Assembly (NCBI GenBank): GCA_002428995.1
Contig: DIYJ01000003.1
Span: 124,001 to 188,000, forward strand
Reading direction: 5' to 3'
From: Flavobacteriales bacterium UBA6057
Lineage (GTDB): Bacteria; Bacteroidota; Bacteroidia; Flavobacteriales_G; Salibacteraceae
Length of the DNA stretch: 64,000 nucleotides
The notes under the pieces were generated by a model. It was not told where the DNA came from. It worked only from the letters and a program-made list of their open reading frames with translations, and ran no database searches. Positions 34,627 through 43,400 of this stretch are shown here, one piece after another. Position 1 is the stretch's first letter. Each line of letters begins with the position of its first letter. Both the position numbers and the translations under genes were made by a program.

Positions 34627-34858
34627 CTTCCGCAGCGCGAGTATAGGCCGGTGTTTCCACTTCGCGATATGCAAGGTCTCCTGTTTCATCACCTGCTACA
34701 TCAACGTCCCAAACAAGTCGGTTTTCACTGTTGATCCCTTCGTTCCGGTAATGAAAAGTTTGTCCTGGATATGTTGCCAATAATGCCTTGGCGACCCAAG
34801 TTCCGTCAGCCTGTTGTTCAAGGCTTCCAGAGCCTGGTTCGAACTGATATGCTTCCAT
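34559..34858 (-). CDS. Small acidic hypothetical protein
   Basis: A 99-residue soluble protein (EAYQFEPGSGSLEQQADGTW, GQTFHYRNEGINSENRLVWD). Amino-acid composition looks like a real protein. It overlaps the TPR gene start in another frame. Its start faces structured element D, just as the XRE gene faces element C, suggesting that both sit at the edge of the same kind of module. No family recognised. Confidence 0.5.
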   Translation of the reverse strand: MEAYQFEPGSGSLEQQADGTWVAKALLATYPGQTFHYRNEGINSENRLVWDVDVAGDETGDLAYREVETPAYTRAAEDAVELVAKKDGKRKGSLTVYYT

Positions 34859-35017
34859 GATTTTTTAGAATTGAGATTAGCCACCAATGTTAGCAGTTGA
34901 ATCCTGAAAAACCAATTCTCATACCATGTGCGGTAAGTAACCATACAGCATACCCAAATTAACCCATGAAAATCGTTTAAGGCTTGTGTAGATACAATAG
35001 TGATAAATAGCCTTTTT

Positions 35018-35310
35018 GCAGCTTTTCCGTCTCCAATTCCAATGTCCCTAGATAGTCCCTAAGCAAGACTAGGCAGCAAAAGGAGCTTCGCTGTCGCTCC
35101 TTTGTTATAAGTCTTGACTAAGGCCCCATCAAAGAACGATTTCCATTTCCACCGGGCTGTGGTAGCGGCATGTCCACCTGCCCGCCAAAGAGCCACCCGA
35201 TAAAAGCCACTAGGGCAATAAGCCCTTTGATTTAGGATCACGCTTTGCTGCCTAAATGGGGGCTTTATTGCCTCGTTCCAACAAGAGGAAAGCGGTCGAA
35301 TGTGTTAGAG
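35018..35310 (+). promoter_or_regulatory. Structured element D, upstream of antirestriction genes
   Basis: Shares its 5' half with element C: GCAGCTTTTCCG (35018-35029), CTCCAA.TCCAATGT, a GACT...AGTC stem enclosing a strong hairpin AAAGGAGC/GCTCCTTT (35079-35086, 35096-35103), then ACGATTTCC (35136-35144) and CGGGCTG (35153-35159). Hairpin bases differ from C but remain paired. Downstream it has GGGC-AATAA-GCCC, TTTAGG/CCTAAA and CCTC...AAGAGGAAA. The GGCTTAACAGCT-type loop is not evident. The next rightward genes are a basic protein, ardA and a radC-like gene. Bases 35311-35521 show no further gene. Confidence 0.5.
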
Positions 35311-35521
35311 CAAATTTCCCGCCTCCAACGCACCTCACAAGAATGCGAACACCCTTCGGGGCCATTCAAATTCTGCTGAAGACAACAGAATTATGACCTG
35401 GCTTCTTGCTGATTCCCCCGACCCTCAAGCGCGATGGATTGCCTAACAAAATGTCGCCCGGGTGGACTATCCAAACGGGATTTTAAAAACCAGACCGAGA
35501 GGTCAAAAATCAATTCAAGTT

Positions 35522-35989
35522 ATGGCAACTACAGTAAAGCCAATTTCAGCAAATGGAGCAGCAAAAAAGCCTGCCCAGGAAGTAAAAAACACTAAAGCAG
35601 AAGCGCCAAAAAGGGGCCGGACAACGGCCAAAAAAGCAGGAGAAAGCACTAAGCCTGCAAGTGTACAACCTCAAGGTAACAAGAAGGAGTTACAGCCCCT
35701 GACACTTGAAGAAATGAAAGAGCGGATCAACGCTCTTTTCAGCCTACAAAGCAAATACGAGAAGTGGAATAATACACTCTCTAAGCTCAAGGAGCTACAA
35801 ACCAAGAATGACCCAGTGCAAGGCGATTTAAAGCTTCTCATTAAGGACGGTTCGAGCGGCTATAATGATAGTCTTTTCAACACTACTAATCAGGAGATCA
35901 TAGGGGAAGCATTAGTCTACCTCATTGCTAAAGTTTCCGCGCATTTGGAAGAGCTCAAAGAAGAGTTAATCAACGCAAAAATCGGCTAG
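35522..35989 (+). CDS. Basic-tailed hypothetical protein, possibly nucleic-acid binding
   Basis: About 155 residues from the ATG at 35522. The first 60 residues are rich in Lys, Ala, Pro and Thr (NGAAKKPAQEVKNTKAEAP, KRGRTTAKKAGESTK), like histone H1-type tails. A helical domain follows (LTLEEMKERINALFSLQSKY to AHLEELKEELINAK). The tail suggests non-specific DNA or RNA binding. It is followed by a strong terminator-like hairpin and then ardA, so the three genes form a likely accessory operon downstream of element D. Confidence 0.6.
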   Translation: MATTVKPISANGAAKKPAQEVKNTKAEAPKRGRTTAKKAGESTKPASVQPQGNKKELQPLTLEEMKERINALFSLQSKYEKWNNTLSKLKELQTKNDPVQGDLKLLIKDGSSGYNDSLFNTTNQEIIGEALVYLIAKVSAHLEELKEELINAKIG

Positions 35990-36003
35990 TAACTACGGAG
36001 CAT

Positions 36004-36032
36004 GCCCCGCCCTTCTTTGGGTGGGGCCTTCC
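36004..36032 (+). terminator. GC-rich hairpin terminator
   Basis: GCCCCGCCC (36004-36012) pairs with GGGTGGGGC (36019-36027), TTCTTT loop, followed by CTTCC. The T-tract is weak, so it may attenuate rather than stop transcription into ardA. Confidence 0.5.
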
Positions 36033-36049
36033 ACTTAAAATGACACAGT

Positions 36050-36634
36050 ATGTACTTTAAGGAAAACGCACCAGAGATTTATGTTAGCGATTATGCGAGC
36101 TACAACAACGGAAGCATAGTAGGTAAATGGTTTGACCTCCGAGACTACTACGAAATCGAAGAGTTCATCGAGGACATCGTGGAAATGTTCAAAGTGCTCG
36201 ACATCACCCACCCGCTAGGCTACGGTTACAAGCGCGAATCAGTAATGTTTCAGGACTGGGAGAACATCCCGAAAGTGTTTGTCGAAAGCGACCGGATCAG
36301 CCCGAACTTTTGGAAGTTCATGGAAATAGTAGGCGACAAAGGATGGAACGAAGCACAAATGAATTTCGCTTTGCAAAGCGCGGATTCATACGACCTTTCA
36401 AATGAGGAAGCCGACCTCGAATCCATATTCGGTAATATCCATGTGGACGAAGTTGAAAAGTATCAACTAGCCAAACATTACCTAATCCATTGGCTTGGGC
36501 TATCTGAAGAGGATGCAGAAAAACTTGAGAACTGCATTAACGAGGACTACTGCATAAGAGTAATGAAGCACAGCGGTGCAACAATCGAATGCATCGGTGA
36601 GAATTACCTAACTGATCAAAATGTTGAACTCTAA
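36050..36634 (+). CDS. ardA: ArdA-like antirestriction protein
   Basis: A 194-residue, strongly acidic protein. It opens with PEIYVSDYASYNNGSIVGKW followed by FDLRDYYE, the diagnostic ArdA start (IYV...YNNG...G.W.D). Later parts fit the elongated fold: ITHPLGYGYKRESVMFQDWE and HVDEVEKYQLAKHYLIHWLG. ArdA dimers mimic bent B-form DNA and block type I restriction-modification enzymes, protecting incoming element DNA. Placement beside a RadC-like gene and downstream of element D fits expression soon after transfer. Length is close to known ArdA (about 165-180), slightly longer. Confidence 0.85.
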   Translation: MYFKENAPEIYVSDYASYNNGSIVGKWFDLRDYYEIEEFIEDIVEMFKVLDITHPLGYGYKRESVMFQDWENIPKVFVESDRISPNFWKFMEIVGDKGWNEAQMNFALQSADSYDLSNEEADLESIFGNIHVDEVEKYQLAKHYLIHWLGLSEEDAEKLENCINEDYCIRVMKHSGATIECIGENYLTDQNVEL

Positions 36635-36645
36635 TACCTCTAGCC

Positions 36646-37158
36646 ATGAATAAGATTGAAAAAGAACACCAAATGTCGGGCGTAAAGGCGAGAACAAAAG
36701 CACGGGTAGAGGTCAACCAATTAGACCACGAGGTAAAGCTTTCATATCGCAAAAAGACATCCGCAGCAGAGCGCCCATTTATATCAAGCTCAACAGATGC
36801 AGCGGATTATCTAAGAACAGTTTGGGAACCTTGTTCGCTTAGTCTTTATGAGTGCTTCTACGTGATTCTACTTACAAGACAGAACAGGGTAAAAGCTTGG
36901 GTTAAAATATCGCAAGGTGGTTTGAGTGGAACAGTAGCGGACTCGAAATTGATTCTCTGTTGCGCACTTAAAGCCCTTTGCTCAAATATCATTCTTGCCC
37001 ACAATCATCCAAGCGGCAACATGGAACCTTCCAAAGCTGACCAAAGGCTGACCGAGAGGCTAAAAGCGGGGGCAAAGTTGATCGATATAAATGTGTTGGA
37101 TCATATCATTCTTACTGAAGACAATCACTATTCGTTCGCAGACAGCGGAGTTATGTAG
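36646..37158 (+). CDS. RadC-like JAB/MPN domain protein
   Basis: A 170-residue protein. The JAB metalloprotease-fold motif is clear: LILAHNHPSGNMEPSKADQ (H.H..S..D metal ligands, roughly residues 120-137), preceded by the matching strand YVILLTRQNRVKAWVKISQG, and followed by DHIILTEDNHYSFADSG. The N-terminal helix-hairpin-helix of full-length RadC is absent, as in most mobile-element copies. Biochemical role of these proteins is unsettled; they travel with antirestriction genes. It starts 11 bp after ardA, so they are co-transcribed and share the terminator at 37171. Confidence 0.88.
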   Translation: MNKIEKEHQMSGVKARTKARVEVNQLDHEVKLSYRKKTSAAERPFISSSTDAADYLRTVWEPCSLSLYECFYVILLTRQNRVKAWVKISQGGLSGTVADSKLILCCALKALCSNIILAHNHPSGNMEPSKADQRLTERLKAGAKLIDINVLDHIILTEDNHYSFADSGVM

Positions 37159-37170
37159 ATACTGTCTTAA

Positions 37171-37200
37171 CCGCCCCGACTTGATTCGGGGCGGCTTCGT
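37171..37200 (+). terminator. Strong rho-independent terminator after ardA-radC
   Basis: CCGCCCCGA (37171-37179) pairs with TCGGGGCGG (37186-37194), followed by CTTCGT. A second hairpin TTCGTGGCCG/CGGCCACGAA follows directly at 37196-37225. Confidence 0.65.
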
Positions 37201-37245
37201 GGCCGGTTAGTAGCTCGGCCACGAAGCATTGCCGGAGGCTGCATG

Positions 37246-37842
37246 AAAAATTTTGGCGGCCTTTTGTGGCCGCCTCTAGCCCTTATCAGCTAAATCAATT
37301 CTTATGTGTACGATGCTTAAATCTGAAACCACCAAAACCCTGTTTAGCTCGCCTGATATAGGTATCCCATTTGTTACGGACTCCAAAACCATCACCATAA
37401 AAGACAACATGATGGTATTCAGTCTTCGGCCTCCATTCACACTGCCTTTTCTTGGGATCGAAAATCATTGCAGTCTTCTCTTCCCGGTTTTGGCGAGAAA
37501 GCCAGAAGCTCTCGGTGATGTTATCAATCCTTGCCCAGTTTTCAGCAACTTCAGGATGAAGCAATTCACCCCCGCAATCATTGGCGTAAATCCAACAAGT
37601 GTGAAAATCAAGTTTCAATGGCCGTCCGATAATCGTTTTCATCCTGTCGGCTGCGCATCAAAAATCAATCGGTTTTTTCAAAGAAAACTGAGGCTATGCC
37701 TGTGTTTTTTGCCCGCGAACTCGAGGGAGTCTGAAACAGCCAAGGAGTCTGATCTGGCGCTAAGGACAGACTATATTCTTTTTTCTGCGGCTGCGTGGTC
37801 GTTCCTGAAATTTTGGCGGCCTTTTGGGGCCGCCAAAATTTC
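37246..37842. repeat. Two related GC-hairpin repeats flanking a small gene
   Basis: AAATTTTGGCGGCC occurs at about 37248-37261 and again at 37808-37821. Each is followed by TTTTGTG or TTTTGGG and GGCCGCC. The right copy forms a perfect 15-bp stem (37807-37821 with 37828-37842); the left copy keeps only the inner GGCGGCC/GGCCGCC part. They bracket the leftward gene at 37295-37642 and could be terminators or the ends of a small insertion. Confidence 0.5.
37295..37642 (-). CDS. Hypothetical protein
   Basis: A 115-residue protein rich in aromatic and basic residues (FHTCWIYANDCGGELLHPEV, ENWARIDNITESFWLSRQ, EYHHVVFYGDGFG). Its C-terminus is very basic (RFKHRTHKN). It has no signal or membrane segment. 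No family recognised. It is bracketed by related GC hairpins. The opposite-strand frame at 37304-37885 is judged a shadow. Confidence 0.45.
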   Translation of the reverse strand: MKTIIGRPLKLDFHTCWIYANDCGGELLHPEVAENWARIDNITESFWLSRQNREEKTAMIFDPKKRQCEWRPKTEYHHVVFYGDGFGVRNKWDTYIRRAKQGFGGFRFKHRTHKN

Positions 37843-38081
37843 TAGAGCAAACCTGGTCCATGACCCATTATTTACATTGTCATAATATCCTTACATCCCA
37901 GTAATAACAAGGGTTTTGAATTGTTTTTCATGTGGAAATTGACTATATTTAAACTATCGTTTTAGAGGGATTCCACTTCAAAATCTGAGCGACAAGGAGA
38001 GTATTTCGCGCGTGCTTTCCGTTGCTCAAAATGTTTTGAAGAATCAGCGGCTATAGTAGCTGCTGTAAATGGAATCTGCTC

Positions 38082-38438
38082 ATGGACTTCAGCACCATTC
38101 ACATTGATGAGATCAAGGCAATGCTTGGCTATAAAGGCCGTGATTGTCGGTCTGTGGTTGAATGGTGTGCCAAGCACAAAATCGTAATTCTTGGAACAGG
38201 CAGAAACAGACGAATCCTTGCCTCCGATTGGGAAAGGGTAAACCTTCAGGAATACATAAGACGAGCAAAAGAGATGTTCCCCGACAAGTGGCAGGAGGTA
38301 CTTAAAGAAAGAAACATTGCACCTCAAGAGAGTGAGGAGCAATTAGAAACACAGAACCAAAACAGACCGGATGATGAAAATTCGAAACGAAGAATCTACA
38401 GGTACAAGTCAAGAACAAAGTATTCAAGAGACTTTTGA
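38082..38438 (+). CDS. Excisionase-like HTH protein
   Basis: A 118-residue protein whose first part (IHIDEIKAMLGYKGRDCRSV, EWCAKHKIVILGTG, RRILASDWERV) fits a small winged helix or MerR/Xis-like DNA-binding domain. The tail is polar and charged. It directly precedes the integrase and overlaps its start by 68 bp in another frame. This order fits a recombination directionality factor or regulator of the integrase. Family assignment is by pattern only. The stretch 37843-38081 upstream shows no gene. Confidence 0.6.
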   Translation: MDFSTIHIDEIKAMLGYKGRDCRSVVEWCAKHKIVILGTGRNRRILASDWERVNLQEYIRRAKEMFPDKWQEVLKERNIAPQESEEQLETQNQNRPDDENSKRRIYRYKSRTKYSRDF

Positions 38439-39936
38439 TAAGTCTAAGCGTATTTCAATTAATAATCGTGATTATGAAACAGGTATGGGCATTTTCTGCT
38501 ATGATGAGGCTTGTAACTGTACCGTGTCCCTATCCCCAAGTGCCAAGAAAAAGGGTAAGAAAGAAACATGCGGCAGGACAGGACGCAGTTTAGGTTCGTG
38601 TCCTGTACCCGAGAGGCATATCTATCGATCAAGGTTTTGGGATACTAAAATTGCAAGACAAGGTACGCCAGTTCACCACAAAACCCGCGACTTTTGGGAG
38701 TATCGAAAGGCTCACCGACAAGCCAGAGATGAGCAGTTAGAGAAAAACAGATTGTTCAAATTGGGCCTAGCTGTAGCTGACGAAACCCAATCAAATAAAA
38801 GCAAAGAAGATAATGATAAGCCTATCCCCGTTTTCCTCAATGATGCCATAAGGATGTGGATCGACTTTTTCAGTTTTCGAAGAGAAAAGGAAGAGAAAAT
38901 CGATCGCTTGCTAAAAGAGGGAAGGCACGAAGAGGCAGAAGAAGAACGTAAAAAGACCTTGAAAGGATATGAAACTTACGAACTTCCCCTTCCCTCAAAA
39001 CAAATCATAGCCGACCGCAGAACCCGACTCAAGCATTTTAAAGAGGCTTTGAATGCTAATGACGTGAACCCCCTAATCCTCAGAGTATCATCATTCAATA
39101 AAAGACACGTTGCGCACTTCATTGCTTATCTGAATGACTACAGAACATCCAAAGGGCAGCCCTATTCAGCCAAGAATCACAACCATCACATAGACACGAT
39201 TTCTGAGTTTTTTCGGTGGCTTATCGAAGACCTTGAAATGGATATCAAGAACTACTTCTCTAAAGCTCCAAGAAGAACAGTCATAACCAATGCTGAAGCA
39301 GTTTGGCGTCACGACTTCGAAAAGATGCAGGCTTTCATTACCCAGGAAAACGGTTGGATGGAAAAGAAAAGTAACTCAGGCCGACACAAGAACGGGGTGC
39401 AAAGGGAGAATCTATTCAGATCATGGACGAGTGATGCCTTTGAGCTGAGTTTTTACACGGGCGCACGCATGGACGAATTGCTTTCATACAAATGGAGTGA
39501 TGTTCACCCCAGATACATCAAGCACATGAATCTTAAAGTTCTACGGGGTAAAAAACAGGCTCATTGGACGTATGTTGCAATGACTAAACAACTCGCGGAG
39601 CTTCTAACCAGAATGGGGTGGGAAGAGAATAAAGACAGTTCAGATTATATACTTGCTCCAGAAGTCACCGAACCTAAGAAGCGCAAAACCACAGTTGGTG
39701 GTCTGGTATCAAAGTCATTCAACCATTTTTGGAATCTTGCCGGAGGTAGTAACACAATCAAATGGAAGCACTTAGAAAAGAGCTACGAGTCCTACCGAAA
39801 AGCAAACTTGCCTGATAAATTAATCGAAATCACAGGACGACATTTTGATACTTCGAACTTGCATTACACCGATAAGGAGCTAGTGTTTGAGCAGCAAAGA
39901 GGAGAAGATTATCCTGATTTATTCAAGAAGAGTTGA
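38371..39936 (+). CDS. int: Divergent tyrosine recombinase with altered catalytic residues
   Basis: A 521-residue integrase-like protein. The N-terminal ~130 residues include a cysteine-containing part (CYDEACNCTVSLSPSAKK). A SAM-like core-binding domain lies at about 225-300. The catalytic domain has Arg I in SFYTGARMDELLSYKW, a Lys strand (LRGKKQAHWTYVAM) and the Tyr in TSNLHYTDKE. The box II segment reads KWKHLEKSYESY, where the usual Arg (H-x-L-R) is Glu, and the box III His position reads GRHF with Arg. IntDOT of Bacteroides transposons is a known case of a changed catalytic Arg, so activity cannot be excluded. It ends at a terminator 99 bp from tRNA-Arg. Confidence 0.8.
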   Translation: MMKIRNEESTGTSQEQSIQETFDKSKRISINNRDYETGMGIFCYDEACNCTVSLSPSAKKKGKKETCGRTGRSLGSCPVPERHIYRSRFWDTKIARQGTPVHHKTRDFWEYRKAHRQARDEQLEKNRLFKLGLAVADETQSNKSKEDNDKPIPVFLNDAIRMWIDFFSFRREKEEKIDRLLKEGRHEEAEEERKKTLKGYETYELPLPSKQIIADRRTRLKHFKEALNANDVNPLILRVSSFNKRHVAHFIAYLNDYRTSKGQPYSAKNHNHHIDTISEFFRWLIEDLEMDIKNYFSKAPRRTVITNAEAVWRHDFEKMQAFITQENGWMEKKSNSGRHKNGVQRENLFRSWTSDAFELSFYTGARMDELLSYKWSDVHPRYIKHMNLKVLRGKKQAHWTYVAMTKQLAELLTRMGWEENKDSSDYILAPEVTEPKKRKTTVGGLVSKSFNHFWNLAGGSNTIKWKHLEKSYESYRKANLPDKLIEITGRHFDTSNLHYTDKELVFEQQRGEDYPDLFKKS

Positions 39937-39960
39937 CCCGAAAAAAGCAGAATTTAAGCA

Positions 39961-39986
39961 AAACCGACACAGTAAACCGACACAGT
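39961..39986 (+). repeat. Tandem 13-bp direct repeat, possible arm sites
   Basis: AACCGACACAGTA occurs twice in immediate succession, between the integrase stop and the tRNA-Arg gene. Its size and position fit integrase arm-type binding sites at the element end. Confidence 0.5.
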
Positions 39987-39987
39987 A

Positions 39988-40019
39988 CAGCCACTTGAAA
40001 ACTCAAGTGGCTGTTTTTT
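39988..40019 (+). terminator. Strong terminator after integrase
   Basis: AGCCACTTGA pairs with TCAAGTGGCT around an AAAC loop (39989-40012), followed by GTTTTTTAG. Ends the integrase transcript before the opposite-strand tRNA-Arg. Confidence 0.8.
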
Positions 40020-40034
40020 AGACTGTTAAGTCTG

Positions 40035-40108
40035 TGACCCAATCAGGACTCGAACCTGAAACCTGCTGCTTAGAAGGCAGCTGCTCTATCCAGTTGAGCT
40101 ATTGGGCC
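40035..40108 (-). tRNA. tRNA-Arg (anticodon TCT)
   Basis: A 74-nt tRNA on the minus strand. Acceptor GGCCCAA pairs with TTGGGTC. The D-arm is AGCTCAACTGGATAGAGC, the anticodon arm CTGCCTTCTAAGCAG carries TCT, and the T-arm is CAGG-TTCGAGT-CCTG. Discriminator A; CCA is not encoded. Its 3' end faces the integrase at 38371, so it is the likely integration target of that element. A matching 3' direct repeat at the element's other end was not found in the window. Confidence 0.93.
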
Positions 40109-40115
40109 AGAAAGA

Positions 40116-40272
40116 TATTTTACTCAAGGTTTAGAAACCTGTTCCGAGTTTACCTCGGAACTGCTCTATCCAGTTGAGCCTAAGGACCAGAAAAAGAACG
40201 TTGCCCGAAGGATTGAAACCTGTCCCGAATTGACTTCGGGACTGCTACTATCCAGTTGAGCTATTGGGCCAT
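40116..40272 (-). repeat. Two degenerate tRNA-Arg-like units with replaced anticodon arm
   Basis: Upstream of the tRNA-Arg lie two partial copies. Each keeps most of the 5' acceptor and D-arm (CTCAACTGGATAG) and the CAGGTTTC before the T-arm. In place of the anticodon arm, unit 1 has GTTCCGAG/CTCGGAAC (40141-40148, 40154-40161) and unit 2 has GTCCCGAA/TTCGGGAC (40222-40229, 40235-40242), both with 5-nt loops. Two base pairs differ between the units and both are compensated. They cannot act as tRNAs. They could be remnants of earlier integrations or members of a tRNA-derived repeat family. Confidence 0.6.
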
Positions 40273-40405
40273 TAAATCGGACGCGAAAGTAATATTTCGG
40301 GCTAATATTTCGGGCTAATATGAGGAACAAAGAGCCTTTCATTCTGAAAAGTCTGTATTCCGCTCCATGAACTTTGGGTTGGGCATGGCTTGAAACTGTC
40401 AAGTT

Positions 40406-43400
40406 TTAAAGCAACACTACCCTGAACGTCTTCACGGTCCCTCTATCCAGTAGCATCACGCTGTAGGTTCCTCTGGCAAGATCTCCGAGTGAAAGCTCAG
40501 AGTCTTCAGTGAGTTCGAATTCAGAGACTACCTGACCTTTACTATCCAGAATTTGTCCGGAAACCTTGTAATCACGTTCGTTGATGCCCTTGATGTGAAT
40601 GATGTCTCTCGTTGGATTAGGGTACACCTGAATGCTCTTCTGCGTAGCATATGAAATACCGGTCGGCCAGATGGTGATGGTCACCGAATCGCTGCCCTCG
40701 CAGCCATTTTGATCGAACACCTGTACGGAATAGGTGCCGGTGATTGGCGCGCTCAGGGTTGAATTGGTGGAACCATCTCCCCAGAGGTAACTCGCGAAGG
40801 TGCCCGGGTCAAGCGTGAATGCCGATCCATCCATGATGGTCGTGTCTGCTCCCAAGTCGGGCTGAGGCAGTGCGTTGCCCGCATCAATGGTTTCAGCGGC
40901 TGTTGTTGAGCAGCCTTGCGCATCGGTTACGGTCAGCTGGTAGGCGCCAGGAGCCAGATTCGATGCCATAGAATCAATTTGGCTTTGAGGGTCGTTCCAG
41001 GCGTATTCATAAGGAGGTACACTTCCCGATACATCGGCCGTAATCAAACCGTCTTGAGAACCCATGCATGACTCGTCCTCTTTTGTCAAGCTGGTGATCA
41101 GCTCTGTAGGTTCGGAAACGGTTCCTGTAAAGGTGCCAATGCATCCTGCATTGTCTGTGACCGATACCGTGTAGTTTCCAGCGGCTACTACCTGAGCACT
41201 ATCCGTGCTTCCGCCATTGCTCCAGGTGTAAGAGTAGCTGCCGACTCCGTTCATAGCGGTTACCGCAAGGAATCCGTTGGTTTCACCAAAGCAGTTGGCA
41301 TCCAAAACGGAGTCCAGCACAACGGTTAGGTTGGATAGTGCTTCAAGAGTATCTGCATCCTGAGTACTACACCCATTGGCATCCGTAACGGTCACCGTGT
41401 ATGTTCCCTGTGGAAGTCCATTGACAATCTGCGTGTTGGCAGTGTTCGACCACTGATAAGAGAAGGGGCCGGTGCCTCCGGTAATGGCCGCAGTGGCAAT
41501 TGCATTCGAGTCGTAGCTGCAATTCAGTGGGGTGGTGCTGATGGAGGTCGTCAGCAATGAAGGTTCCTGGACCGTGCCTGTTGCGGTTGCGGTACATCCG
41601 TTGGCATCGGTGGCTGTCACGGTGTAGGTTCCGCCTGTAAGGCTTGAAATGGTCAGCCCGTTCACGCTGTTGCTCCAGGCATAGGAGAGTACTCCCGTTC
41701 CACCAGAACCGGCAGAAGTGAGGGAACCGGTGCTTCCACCAAAGCAAGGTAGATCCACGCTATTGGTGATCAGCACCGATACAGCGCTTGCAGGTTGGTC
41801 AACCGTGGCTGAGGATTCCACCGTGCATCCATTTCCATCGGTAATGGTAACGGTGTAGGTTCCGGCCAGGAGGCTTGAAGCAGAATCAACCGTGCTTCCG
41901 CTGCTCCAGTTGAACGACATCGGGTTGGTGCCACCTCCTGTGTTCGCTTCTATCACACCTGTATTGTTTCCAAAGCAAAGTACATCCGTTGTGGTTAGCG
42001 TCACTGACAGTGCGCTGGTGGGTTGAGCGATGGATCCACTTTCAACAGCTGTGCAGCCATTCCCATCGGTCACTGTTACGGTGTAGCCTCCAACGGGCTG
42101 GTTATTCAGCGTTGGGCCAAAGCTTCCCGTTGACCAAACATAGGCCAGCGATCCGTTGCCACCGGAGGCGGATACTGAAAGCGCTCCATCGTTTCCACCA
42201 AAGCATGAAACGTCTGAAACTGTGGACACCGAAGCGGTCAATCCTCCAGCAGGTTCTGTGATCGAAACTGTTGCGGTGCTCGAGCAGCCGTTGGCATCCG
42301 TAGCAGTTACGGTGTAGTTCCCAGCGATCAGCGCATCGATAGAGTCGCCTGCCACGAAGTTGCTCCAGATGTAGTTAATCGTTCCACTTCCATTGGTGAC
42401 CTGTGCACTTGCAGCTCCCGTGTTGGATCCGGTACACAGAATGTTGGTTTGAGATGTCACAACATTGAGTGCTGCAGGTTCTGAGATGCTCAGACTCAAG
42501 GAGGCTTGACAGCCAGCACTATCAGTAGCTGTGATCGCATAAGGTCCTGCAAAAAGCCCTGAAACCGAAGGAGTATTAGCGCCATTAGACCATAAGTAGG
42601 AAATGCTTCCATTTCCGCCTGCGGCAACCGCTGAGGCACCACCTGTATTGGTTCCGAAGCACGTGGCATCGGTGGTGGAATTCAGGCTGAGTGTCAATAC
42701 CGATGAAGGCTCGCTGATCGTATCCGCAGCGAGGGCGGAACATCCATTGGCATCGGTCACGGTGACGGAGTAGATTCCAGAAGTAAGGTTGTTGATAGAA
42801 GCGGTTGAAGCTCCGTTTGACCAATTGTAACTATTGCTTCCTGTACCCCCAAGCGCAATGGCTGTGGCAGCACCTGATGAATCTCCAGCGCAGAGCAGCG
42901 TAGATGTTGAAGCGATGTCTACAGAGAGTGGGCTGGTTGGCTGGCCCACGGTAGCTTGCTCGGAAGCAGAACATCCGTTGATGTCGGTGATGGTGACACT
43001 GTAGATGCCGGCACTCAGGCTTGAGTTGGTGTCTGAGTTCCCACCATTAGACCATTGGAAGCTAAAAGGAGCTGCGCCATTGACAGCGGAAGCGACCAGA
43101 GTACCCGTGGAATCACCAAAGCACAGCACGGAAGTATTGGAGCTGATGCTGGCTGAAAGGGCGGTTGAGGGCTGCTCTACATTGATGGAATCTATCAGGG
43201 AACAGCCTCCGTTGTCTGTGGCTGTGACGGTGTAAACGCCTGCTGTCAATCCCGTGGTAGTTCCAGTAGTATCTCCGTTGCTCCATTGGTAGCTGATGCC
43301 GGTTCCAGATGTGAAAATGGTAGCTGAGCCGGTACTGTCTCCAAAGCAGAGAATAGAGGTGGCCTGCAAAGAGTCAATGAAGGAATCCGGTTCTGAGACT

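Noticed and set aside
37304..37885. Rightward 193-codon frame
   Set aside because: It is opposite the more protein-like 37295-37642 gene and passes through the hairpin repeat at 37807; judged a shadow.
1831..40034. One single integrated element from the tRNA-Lys fragment to tRNA-Arg
   Set aside because: The two ends carry different tRNA fragments and different integrases, and no matching direct repeat of tRNA-Arg was found on the left, so a single element with those boundaries is not supported.
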